A stretch of 64,000 nt of DNA from Adiantum capillus-veneris (taxonomy: Eukaryota > Streptophyta > Polypodiopsida > Polypodiales > Pteridaceae): the NCBI GenBank assembly GCA_014529385.2, contig CM043967.1:2268501-2332500 (forward strand), in the 5' to 3' direction. The position numbers and the translations under genes were made by a program. Below the pieces are notes generated by a model. That model was given only the letters and a program-made list of their open reading frames with translations. It was not told the origin of the DNA and did not search any database. Positions 43,041 to 54,397 of the stretch are shown here, in pieces. The stretch's first letter is position 1; every line of letters starts with the position of its first letter.

Positions 43041-44235
43041 ACATTGAATAGAGGCCTTAAACAACATCAAAGACTCCTATCAATAAGCCTAATTGGAGAA
43101 TTAAACTGATAAGGGAGTCTTCATAGTCAAAGAAGGACAACTTAACCAACATGAATGCCAGGTATGGCAAAAGAAACCTTCGATGCCAATTTGGTCCTTC
43201 ACAAACCCTCGTTTTGAGGATTCGAGCTTACTTTTACCCGAAGAAATATTTGTAGTAAGCACAAGAATGTAAAAAATCAAGTCGTCAGGGTGCAAAAAAC
43301 AATCTTTGACATAGTCAGAGTAGGGATGCTGAGCCATGAAATGAGCAAAGCATTAGTCCCAAAACTTCAAGTCATATTAAACTCTATGCTAAGATTCATA
43401 GTTATTAAGCGTATGCTCAAGCAGGAAGAGTTGAGAATATCTATGTCATGTCGCTCATGCTGGATGAGATGAGCATAAGAGTTGAAGTCTATTAACTTAT
43501 AGTTGGTGGAGTGTCATAGAGTCCAACACACACGCACAATGCACAGTAAGATGAGAGTACATATCCTCGTCAACTAAAACCATTCTTAAAGGGGTGCCAT
43601 CTTGCAAAGCCATGCCATATGATTTTATAGCTACACCATCTTTTTGAAGAACCCCTCAAAATCCTTCTTGCACAACCCATTGTTTTCCATGCATTTCTGT
43701 TAAGCATAAATAGGATGTCCCATCATTGGACATATGGATTAGGCACTCTTTTTTTCTTCCACCTATGCGCCTTGAGCGGACTACAATAGGCGAACCAATG
43801 TTCCATCATGCTACCCTTTCATATTTGCTGCCGTTTAATTCCATATCTATCAGCAAATAATCCCTTGAGTACTTTATTAATATTTTCCATGCAAATACGT
43901 ACTCCAATAATGCGCGTATTCCAAAGGTACTTTTTTCCACCGGGTTTTTTCCTTTGGTCATCCAAGTATTAGACCCTAATTTAGATCCTCATCATTTCAC
44001 TTCTCTTGTACATATTTTCATAAATAAATAGCAGCCTCATCATTATACTATTACAATGGACAAATCCAACATCATCACTCACAACCGACATATTTTGACC
44101 AACGAAGACGCTGTAGCAAATTTAACCTCATCAACAAATTCAAAGACGAATGAAGACCATCAGTCCATCAACACCCAATCAAAAACCTTCCACAACCTCC
44201 ACGGACACTTTTCAACAGAGTCGAGGACGGGCGCT
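43041..44235 (+). other. 3' untranslated region of D
   Basis: No domain is recognised. Short frames at 43290-43472 and 44056-44259 exist. The latter is Asn/Thr/Ser-rich and runs into the LTR. Confidence 0.5.
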
Positions 44236-44253
44236 AAAATCGGAAGGGGGGAA
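44236..44253 (+). promoter_or_regulatory. Polypurine tract of element D
   Basis: AAAATCGGAAGGGGGGAA directly precedes the 3' LTR start TGTTAACTG. Confidence 0.85.
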
Positions 44254-45251
44254 TGTTAACTGAGTCAATGTCATTTAACAGAAGATGCTAAAGATCAAAG
44301 CCTTACAAATGCACGTCAAAGATGAATATGAAGAAGCAGTGAATATTGGAGTTACACACTTTCACATTTTTCCAAAATGGCCATGTATTGTAATTTCCCG
44401 ATTTATTTAGCCATTGTGATAACTGTAACGTGTTACAGGCTCAATTAGAGTTCCAAGATATAAATCATAGGATAGTTAGTGTACCTAGGTTGCAGATATG
44501 ACAAGTGTGGAGCCTTAAAGGTCTGGGCGTTGGGCATTACACATTTTAGACCTTGGCTAAGGTATAAAAGACAACTTTGTAAAGTTTTAAATAAGTTTTG
44601 GATAATGAGATACAATGTGAAATAACGGCGCTCAGCTCTCTCCTTCTCGTGCTTCCTACTCTGTCCCTAGTTGTCACATTACAGTCGCGTTTGTTGCATT
44701 ACAACCGTAGGTAAGAGCTCTACGCATTGACATAAACACATCACAGTATTTTGTAGCTTTTGGTATCGCCGATCCACGGACTAATGTCATCATAAGTAGG
44801 AATTTACACTTCAAAATTAAAATCTACGCATAAGGTATTGGGGCGGCATTGCTAAGCATTTAAATGCATTCTGGGTCGAAAACGACTAGGTCAAAAATCC
44901 ACTGCTGTTAATAATCGTGATTTTGGCACTTGACCTAAAGTGGGGTTTGAAACCATAGACATGTGTGCTGAGGTCTTATAAACTTGTCCTAGAAGTTTCG
45001 TTACGTTTCGATGTCATTTGATGCTGTAACGGATGTGATTTGTTTGTCGATGAGCGATTGGCTTTTGGTGATTTCAGTCACTTGAGTGTAGCAGTTAGAT
45101 GCGAGTTGTTTGTTGTTTTCCAAGAGATTGGCAACCTCTTGTAGCCTCTATGCACTAGTCGAGCCAGCTTCGTCCCATGGATTGACAATTTATTCATGGT
45201 TCTCGCTACATCTGCAATAAGATAGAAGTGAGGTTAGACACTCGTCTCACA
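44254..45251 (+). repeat. 3' LTR of element D
   Basis: This 998-bp LTR starts TGTTAACTGAGTCAA and ends CGTCTCACA. A TATA box TATAAAA is at 44563-44569. The half-palindrome is at 44907-44922, followed by TTGGCACTTGACC. After its end, TTTGGCGCCA repeats the first ten bases of the element's own primer site. Confidence 0.9.
44563..44569 (+). promoter_or_regulatory. TATA box in the D 3' LTR
   Basis: GGTATAAAAGAC is a textbook-like core promoter string. The matching position in the 5' LTR reads TACAAAA, so that copy has probably lost it. Confidence 0.5.
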
Positions 45252-45400
45252 TTTGGCGCCACTTTGGTTGTTGAAATCTCCCTTCTTTCAGTGGCATGTT
45301 GTTGTTGCATGAACATTGCAAATTCTTGAAACATTTGCATTGTTGCTAGGTCAGAATGCTTACCATGCTGCTCCACATGATCATCCATGGTTACCCACAA
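45252..45400 (-). pseudogene. Element E: 5' part of gag, beyond D
   Basis: On the minus strand a short frame from 45400 reads MWVTMDDHVEQHGKHS and FAMFMQQQHATERRE, a Gln/Met-rich N-terminal Gag segment, and stops being recognisable at D. Together with 33832-35714 it frames the insertion of D. The joining point cannot be fixed to the base because no target duplication is clear. Confidence 0.5.
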
Positions 45401-47473
45401 ACTCCTATCCTGACAGATTCATGTCAGGTTCAATAAAAACATGTCAAGAAGTTTGCGGTCTTGCTAGGAAAGCACCAGGCTTTTGGCTATGAGACTTTGT
45501 GAGAGAAATCCAAAAACTATATGAAGGAGTTATACCATAGATGCCATGATGTCTAATCAAAGAAGCCCTACTCTTTCTCTCTTGCACTCACACACACAAA
45601 GAAAGAACACAGAATAGCTAGCATATCAAAACAACACAAAGATGAAAACATCAAGGCTATAGTCATATTGTATCATGGGTAATATAAAAGGGTTAATAGA
45701 TGAGTTAATGACATCCAATCTTTGCCGACAAAACAAGCTACAAATTATTCTTTGGAATTGTAATTTTGTGCTTACCACAATATATATGTTTTGTCTAGTG
45801 ATTGGGACTAATTGTATGTACAAATTTTCTTGGTTCATAGCAAGATAACTACACTTATGTCAAAAAAAAAGTTATAGTCTATAAGGGGTAGTATGATGGG
45901 TCCAATGAAAGAAGTATTTCATTGAGTCTTTCTGGGACAAAGAGAAACACTATACGTTGTTTAAATTGTATTTCACGGCTAATCCATCCATTAATTGTAA
46001 TAGATTGCACAGAGTGAAAGCGATAGAAATTCACATCACGTGGATTATTCATCTAGGATAAGTCTAGTATGTGAGAAATATAGATATGAGAGAAGTGAAG
46101 AGAGGAGAAGTTTCCCTCCCAAGGCCTATTCTTGCCCATAGGCAATAGGATACTTAGGGGAGAGATGTACCTGTAGCGGGGAGAGATCTACCTTCTGCAC
46201 TAGTATTTGTTCACAAGAAGGTTGTTGATAGAGCATTGCTGCTTGAATTCCTTCAAAAGAAACAATTAGAACATGAGAGAGATGGAGATAGGAGTAGAGG
46301 TAGAAGTAGTAGAACACATGGAGGTATAGATTGGGTTAGGAGATGAAAAACAAAAATTAACAAAATAGAAAAGCAAAAAACACCTTACTTATCAACCCCT
46401 TTGAGAAAGTTTGCCAATTTGATAAAGATGGCAAGAGATAGAAGACTCCGGCCAAAAAAAGGTACATTATATTCTTAACAAAATTCACAGATAAGGGGTT
46501 TTACAAACATGTCTTGAACGCACGTGATATGGTAGTTTTACACATAGTGAACCCCCCGGGACATTGCCTAGACTAAGAGCGAGAGATTTGCATGTGATAG
46601 TGATAGAGTTATTCTGTCGGCTCACTTCTTGAGGTTGACAACCTCTAAGAGTCTCCATGCCCCATCCGAGTCAGTTCCCCAAGTATTGACATTATGTTGG
46701 TGCCGAAAAGTTGTGTTATAGACGCCCGTTGTGGTGACAATTGAACTTAGTGAAGCTTGACCAGTTCACAATACATAACTTTTCTAGCTTGAATTGAAGT
46801 CTTATAGCACTTCTGAAGACAAATCATTACAGATATTCTTAATAGCACTAAGTGAGGATGGCATTGGAATTTTTATCCATGGGATTCACTAATGGAGGGA
46901 TGTCACTTTTGTGCAACTAGATTAAAGAAACCACCCTATATATGGATCCTTCCATACTAACCAACCCTTCTATATATGAAAATCACTACAATAGATTAAC
47001 CCCCTACTTACATATATGAATAATTGACAAAAAATTTGGCAGCACCCTCGTATAGAGGGATATAAATTTCAAACCAAAACATGTGCTACCTACTTAGTAG
47101 GATTTGCACATGGGATTCAAGGCAACAAAAGTGAAAATTAAAATAATTTTTTTGAATAAAAGATCACTTAAAATATTGGAATTAAATGACCGTAAGAAGG
47201 TAAAGGCTCTTTTAAAATAAATGAGTATAAAAAACAAACCACTTATAGAGTCCCCACTTAACTCCAAAACAATCATTTCAAAGACTAGGGACTGCCAATC
47301 TCCACACTAATAATTTAAATATATTTTATGGAAAATTTGATAACCAATTTTGAACTGGTAATTTAAATGACACACTTTACTATGTGCTGTTAATACTAAT
47401 TAGCAAGGTTGAGCAAGTGGATGTTGCTACCCAATAGATAAAACACTAACAATTTAGCAAAGGAAAGAAATAT

Positions 47474-47475
<2 letters not shown>
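45401..47475. other. Unassigned intergenic sequence
   Basis: No gene is seen. Around 46596-46700 the text (GAGGTTGACAACCTC, CATCCGAGTCAGTTCCCC, ATTGAC, then TTGGTGCCG) resembles the U5 end and primer-site start of D-type LTRs, so a diverged LTR remnant is possible. The rest is AT-rich without clear structure. Confidence 0.45.

Positions 47476-47505
<30 letters not shown>
47476..47505. repeat. (AC)15 microsatellite
   Basis: Thirty bases of alternating AC at the left edge of the first 3-kb repeat copy. A similar CA run opens the second copy at 51051-51071. Confidence 0.95.
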
Positions 47506-47507
<2 letters not shown>

Positions 47508-50462
47508 TGTCACAGCAGGTGACCATGATAACCTACTCATAGCCTTAATATTTCCACAGAAAAAAAGTCAAAAATGGTACTTATTGCTAGCCTACTATGC
47601 CATTAGCATGGCTGAATAAATACCACAAAGACATTTAGCTTGGTGGGTGTAGATTTAACCTCACTTGGTTTACGTGGGTTGATATTCACCATTATATTGG
47701 AACTTGGGCTACCTTGTGGGTACAACCCCTTAATATCTCTCTTACCAGGTTTAGTTAGTGCCCAATCTTTGACCTCTTACTTGGGCGGCTTTAGATTTGA
47801 TTGTTTTTATTAGGTTTGTTTACACTTTGTCGCGGCACTCATACTGAGTCACGACCTCGTTCTGATGACTTCGCATTATGAAGGGTTGCTTGGCACGGAC
47901 TATTTGCCTCACTCTCATGGAATCAACCGTAGATGTAATACCTCTTACACTCATTGTGATTGATTGATGCCAGGCTGCTGTAGCACCTCCACAATTGAGT
48001 ATATACTTTGGAGATCTTCCTTGCCTCTTCCACTACATAAAGGTGAGGGGTTACTCCCTTCACTTAGACTTGGTCTCCCTGGGTACTTTGGAGATAATCT
48101 CGATGTGGCGTCTGCTCACAGGTTTTTTATATATTGTTTCTCTCAAAGATTTAAGTAAATTCTTGCTCTGTTGGGTGATTATCGACATATTTTTTAACAT
48201 TAAGATTATCAAGGGAGAGGTTCATTTGGAGTTCAGATTGTCACACATTATGAAGGGCTTCTTTGTTTCTTGTCTGGTACTGACTGCATACATAGTCTTT
48301 TTTTATTGTAAAAAAATCCACACATACATATGGATACTGTTCTGGGTTTTGATACTGATGATGAGTTTGAAATTGAAAACTTGATGGTGTGACTGGTTTT
48401 GCTTCCTAAGGTTGTTTTACCTCTGGAATATTGGCAGAACTGTACATTTGGGATTTTCCTTAGTTAAAGCATATGGTTTAATAAACCTTGACCCTGATAA
48501 GTACACAAAGGGTTTTTTCTACCTGGTATTGATTACATACACTCACTCTAATCTTTTTGGTTTCTTGACATAAAAATGGCATCAAGTGTGTGGTTACTGG
48601 AATGTGGTATACTATGGTTATATGGGGAAACTGATCTAACTATGTTGATCATTGGTTGATACTCTGATTTATTAAGTGATGGTTCATATTTTGGTGGGTT
48701 ATGAGAAGATTCATTGAAACTTATCATGGTAACTTTTGAAAAATTATTGTTTTTTTGCATTAAAATTGATACTTATAGAGAGTTTGGTGGCATTGCTTGT
48801 TATGCTACCAAATTTGTGATAGTTGCAAGTTTTTATGACACATTCAATTTGCATAAAATTGGAAAAAATGGAGTTAATACTTGATGGTCTAGCCTGGTCT
48901 AACTGGTTATAGCCAGACTTTATACCTTCAGCTTGATCTTGGGTGTGGTTGGAATTAGCCGGATCTGGTTTTCCATTATACTAATCTGATTTGATATAAC
49001 TAAATGTAGCCAGACTTTATACCTTTTGCTTGATCCTGGGTATGGTTGCAACTAGCTGACCTAAAAAACTACTAACGTTGCTTGGATGTCTGGATTAGAT
49101 TTGGTGTTTTACAAAACTTATCCCACTACATCTTAGTGATGTTACTACCATAAATTATATTCTGGTGTTTACGGTTTGCCTTCTGCTTATTGCCTGGTTG
49201 CCTGGCTTAGTTTTGGTATTTTTGCATATGTACACTACATCTAGTTCTTGGTGATAATGCTGCCTTCAAAACCGCACTTGAGTTTTGGCATATACTATGA
49301 GTCTGACCAATATGGGTATAGTGGATGACTCGATTAATACCTATTCATATGGTCCAAATTTGATAAAACTCAAAATACAAAAATCTTTATATCTAGCAGG
49401 GGATACTGGATCTCCACTTATGGATAATGATATGATACCTAAGCTTTCTATGATATTATGATTTGGGGAGACTATTTTGACTTACAAATCTGACCTTCAC
49501 CTATTGCTTGGATGTCGGTCTTAGATCTGGTCTTTCCATTATAGCTAGTAAATACTGATCTGGTCTGGTATAACTGGTTGTAACCAGACTTGATACCTTC
49601 TTCTTGATACTTAGATTGTCGGCTTAATACTGGTCCTTTTTTCACTACATCTAGTTGGAATCTTTCTGGCCAACTATGGTGTAAATATGGTTTAAGATAC
49701 TTCAGGCTTGCTCACTAAGGCTTGAGTAAAATCTATCTAAAAAACTTTTGTTATACATTATTGTTGGTTTCTTATGACATTAATTAAGGGATGACTTGAA
49801 GGCATTTTTTACAATTGAGTTTGGCTGACACCTTCTGGGCAGTCCAATCTAGTTGTTGTTTTGATACCATTCTCTTTATGATACTTAAAAGGGTGCTGAT
49901 AGGTAAGCAGGCCTATTACTAAAGATTACTCGTGTAACTAAGGTTTCTGTTGGCTGACCTAAACGGGGTTTTTTTCATACATTGCTTAAACTAAGGAAAT
50001 TACATAAGATGATATGGATTTGTTGACTTCCTCTCACAGTAAAAGGTTATGTTAAATATATGAAACAATTCTGGTAGGATTACTTTGTATAGGACATTAG
50101 CTAGTCTAAATACTTTTTAAGTTTGACATGGATAACAACTGATAGGTTCTTTGAAGCCTGCCATATATAGCCAAGTCTAACATATCTGTTGTCTTGACTA
50201 TATGGATGCAGGTGAGAATTCTATCTTGTCTTAAAGAGGTTTAGCTTGCTGACTTCGGAAACATTTAATGATTCAATAGGGATAGTTTTGATACCTTTGT
50301 ACAAATTCATTTGGAATGATACTTCATTCTTATTATGTTGTACAATTATGAATCAAAGAGTGAGTTTTTTCTTTACTTATTTTTGCCTTGACATCTTTAG
50401 CCAGTCGTCATTTTGAACATCCTGTTCATTGGTGTGTTATTTATTTAAGTTAAACAGCTACA
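47476..50462. repeat. 3-kb non-coding direct repeat, copy 1
   Basis: This 2,987-bp segment matches 51051-54397 along its length with substitutions and indels of several percent. No conserved coding frame is present: the 129-aa frame at 47995-48384 differs from its counterpart mostly at the amino-acid level and is cut short there. Internally it has repeated phrases of the type CTGG-TTATAG-CCAGAC followed by TTTATACCTTC-GCTTGAT (48903, about 49010, 49574). It ends AAACAGCTACA. A TATA-like CTACATAAAGG is at about 48030. It could be one LTR of a large non-autonomous element, but no TG start is seen. Confidence 0.7.
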
Positions 50463-51050
50463 CCCCCCCCCTAAACACCAGGCCCTCCCAAGCAACTGGG
50501 AGGACCAGGACACTCGCTTTAGATATTATTGTGTCTGTAGGCTTGGAGTGACCCACTGTCTGTAAATCCTTACTTGGTCGACAAGTGTTAGGTGGTCTCT
50601 CCTTGACTATAGACTGGATTCCTACTCACGACTATTGTAGTCTTTATGGCTCAGTCAGTTTTAAGTAGCAGGTTAATCCAATTCTACTTACCTATGCTTT
50701 TGCAAATTGTATTTTTGACAATTACAGGTAGATGCTACCTATTACTCATATGATTTACTTTTCATACAACAGGAAAAGCTTTACATTTTTCTTCCAATGG
50801 CTATTCAATGACAACCATACGTATTTCAAACTGGCTGACAAAGCCTTAAAACTCCTATAGGAGTAATGTCTTCCTTGAGGAATTTATCTGTTATTATACA
50901 TACATTTCTTCCCTTTTCAGGGTCACCCCTACTTAGCTCTTCTATGCTAATTGAATTAAAAACTCATCTTTCTGATGAGGTAGTAGGACCATACACAATG
51001 GACCTACTGCCAAAACCCATTGTGTATGGCACCATGGTTAGGGTGGGGCG
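50463..51050. other. 588-bp spacer between the two 3-kb repeats
   Basis: It starts with a C run (50461-50471) and a small stem-loop (CCTCCCA ... TGGGAGG, 50484-50505). No standard primer site is seen. A purine-rich stretch GGTTAGGGTGGGGCG ends it just before copy 2, which would suit a polypurine tract. The frame 50866-51084 shows no domain. Confidence 0.5.
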
Positions 51051-54000
51051 CACACACACACACACACACACTTTTTCACAGTAGTTGACCATGATAACCT
51101 ACTCATAGCCTAAATATTTCCATCAGAATAAGACTCGGAAATGGTACTTATTGCTATCCTACTATGCCATTAGCATGGCTGAATAAATACGACAAAGACA
51201 TTTAGCTTGGTGGGTATAGATTTAACCTCACTTGGTTTACTTGGGTTGATATTAACCATTATATTGGAACTTGGTGGGTAAAGATTTAACCTCACTTGGT
51301 TTACTTGGGTTGATATTAACCATTATATTGGAACTTGGGCTAGCTTGTGGGTACAACCCCCTAATATCTCTCTTACCAGGTTTAATTAGTGCCCAATCTT
51401 TGACCTCTTACCTGGTCGGCTTCAGATTTGATTGTTTCTACTAGGTATTTTACACTATGTCGCGGCACTCATACTGAGTCACGGCCTCGTTTTGATGACC
51501 TCGCATTATAAAGGGTTGCTTGGCACGGATTATTTGCCTCACCCTCATGGAATCAATCATAGCTGTAATACCTCTTGCACTCATTGTGATTGATCGAAGC
51601 CAGGGTACTGCAGCACCTCCACAACTGAGTATATATATTTTGGAGATCTTCCCTGCCTCTTCCACTACATAAAGGTGAGGGGTTCTTCCCTTCACTTAGA
51701 CTTGGTCTCCTTGGGTACTTTGGAGATAATCTCTATGTGGCGTCTGCTCACAGGTTTTTTATATAAATTTTCTCTCAAAAATTTAAATAAACCCCTGCTC
51801 TGTTGGGTGATTATAGAGAGATTTTTTAACATTAAGATTATTAAGAGAGAGGTTCATTTGGAGTTCATATTTTAACACATTATGAAAAGCTTCTTTGCTT
51901 CTTGTCTGGTACTAACTGCATACATACTTATCTTTTTTTACTGTAAAAAATGGCATCAAGTCTCACATACATATGGATACTGTTCTAGGTTTTGACATCG
52001 CTGATGAGTTTAAAATTGAAAACCTGATGGTGTGAATGGTTTTGCTTCCTAAGGTTGTTTTACCTCTGGAACATTGGTAGAACTGTACATTTGGGATTTT
52101 CCTTAGTTAAAGCATATGGTTTGATAAACCTCGGCACTAATAAGTACACATCATTAGAGGGTTTTTCTGACTAGTACTGATTACATACACTCACTCTGGT
52201 CTTTTTGGTTGCTTGACATAATAATGGCATCAAGTCTATGGTTACTGAAATGTGGTATACTATGGTTATATGCGAAAATTGATCTAACTATGCTAATCAT
52301 TGGTTGATACTCTGATTTATTATGTGATGGTTCATATTCTGGTGGGTTATGAGGAGATTCATGGAAACTTATCATGGTAACTTTTGAAAAATTGATGCTT
52401 TTTTGCATTAAAATTGATACTTATGGAGAGTTTGGTGGTATTGTTGATTATGCTGCCAAATTTTGACACATTCAATTTTCAAAAAAATGAAAAAAATGGA
52501 GTTCATACTTGATGATCTAGTCTGGTCTAATTGGCTATAGCCAGACTCACCTTCTGCTTGATCTTGGGTGTGGTGGGAATTAGCCGAATCTGGTTTTCCA
52601 TTATACTGATCTGATTTTATATAACTAATTGTAGCCAGACTTTATACCTTCTGCTTGATCTTGGGTATGGTTAGAATTAGCCGGCTTTGGCTCTGGTGCT
52701 GACCTAAAAAACTACTAACCTTGCTTGGATATCTGGCTTAGATCTGGTGTTTTACAAAACTTATCCCACTACATCTTAGTGATGTTACTACCATAATATA
52801 TATTCTAGTGTTTACGGTTTTTCTTTTGCTTTTTGCCTGGTTGCCTGGCTTAATTTTGGTCTTTTTTCATATGTATACTACATCTAGTTCTTGGTGATAA
52901 TATTGCCTTAAAAACTGCACTTGAGTTTTGGCATATACTATGAGTCTTACCAATATGGGTATAGTGGATGACTCGATTAATACCTACTGATCTGGTCCAG
53001 GTTTGATAAAACTGAAAATACAAAAATCTCTATATCTAGCAGGGGATACGGTCGTTTTTTCACTACATCTAGTCTTCTAATCTTGCTCTCCACTTATGGA
53101 TAATGATCTGATACCTAAGATTTTGATGATAACATGATTTGGGGAGAGTATTTTGACTTACAAATCAGACTTTCATCTATTGCTTGGGGATGTCGGGCTT
53201 AGATATGGTTATTCCATTATAGCTAGTAAATAATTATCTGGTCTGGTATAAGTGGCTGTAACCAGACTTTATACCTTTTGCTTGATACTTAGATTGCCGG
53301 CTTAATACTGGTCCATTTTTCACTACATCTAGTTGGAATCTTTCTGACCAACTATGGCGTAAATCTGGTTAAAGATACTTTGGTCCTGCTCACTAAAGCT
53401 TGAGTAAAAATCTATCTAAAAAACTTTTGTTATACATTATTGCTGGTTCGTTAGGACACTAATTAAGGGATGACTTGAAATCATTTTTTACCATTGAGAA
53501 TGTGCTTCATTTTAGCTCTAGCTAACACCTTCTGGGCAGTCCAATCTAGCTGTTGTTTTGATACCAGTCTCTTTATGATACCTAAAAGGGTGCTGATAGG
53601 TAATCATGCCTATTACTAAAGATTACTCATGTAACTAAGGTTTCTGATGGCTGACCTAAACGGGGTTTTTTTCATACATTGCTTAAACTAAGGAAATTAC
53701 ATAAGATGATATGGAGTTGTCGACTTCCTCTCACAGTAAAAGGTTATGTTAAACATATGAAGCAATTCTGGTAGGATTACTTTGTATAGGACAGTAGCTA
53801 GTCTAAATACTTTTTAAGTTTGACATGGATAACAACTGATAGGTTCTTTGAAGCCTGCCATATATAGCCAAGTCTAACATATTTGTTGTCTTGACTATAT
53901 GGATGCAGGTGAGAATTCTATCTTGTCTTAAAGAGGTTTAGCTTGTTGCAGTCCGACTTTGGAAACATTTAATGATTCAATTGGGATGCAGGTGATAATT

Positions 54001-54397
54001 ATCTTGGCTTAAAGCGGTTTAGCTTGTTGCAGTCCGACTTTAGAAACATTTAATGATTCAATTGGGATAGTTTTGATACCTTTGTACAAATTCATTTGGA
54101 ATGATACTTCATTCTTATTATGTTGTATAGTTGTGAATCAAAGACTGAGTTGTTTTTGTACCTATCTTTGCCTTAAAGCGGTTTAGCTTGTTGCAATCCG
54201 ACTTTAGAAACATTTAATGATTCAATTGGGATAGTTTTGATACCTTTGTACGAATTCATTTGGAATGATACTTCATTCTTATTATGTTGTATAGTTATGA
54301 ATCAAAGACTGAGTTGTTTTTGTACCTATCTTTGCCCAGTCGTTGTTTTGAACATCCTGTTCATTGGTGTGTTATTTATTTAAGTTAAACAACTACA
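51051..54397. repeat. 3-kb non-coding direct repeat, copy 2
   Basis: This 3,347-bp segment pairs with copy 1. It is longer mainly through internal duplications. A block of about 60 bp with CTTGGTGGGTA-AGATTTAACCTCAC is doubled near 51206-51345. A block with AGCGGTTTAGCTTGTTGCA-TCCGAC followed by AAACATTTAATGATTCAATTG is tripled at about 53935-54240. It ends AAACAACTACA. Confidence 0.7.

Larger units (their letters stand above)
35715..45251 (+). mobile_element. Element D: pol-less LTR element related to B
   Basis: D is 9,537 bp with LTRs of 1,020 and 998 bp, a tRNA-Asp-type primer site and a purine tract before the 3' LTR. Inside are a palindrome array, a modular frame, two protease-like segments and a Trp-motif tail, but I find no reverse transcriptase, RNase H or integrase motifs. 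It would therefore depend on enzymes supplied by another element. Shared parts point to B's lineage. LTRs differ by several percent by eye and all frames are broken. No clear target duplication is seen (TATGA on the left, TTTGG on the right), and primer-site-like bases remain at the right end. Confidence 0.85.

Noticed and set aside
47995-48384. 129-aa open frame as a gene
   Set aside because: The counterpart in repeat copy 2 (51675-51875) is truncated and differs mainly at replacement sites. No domain is seen.
50463-51050. Internal domain of an LTR element with a primer site
   Set aside because: No tRNA-complementary sequence next to copy 1. Only the purine tract at the other side fits, so it was kept as an unassigned spacer.
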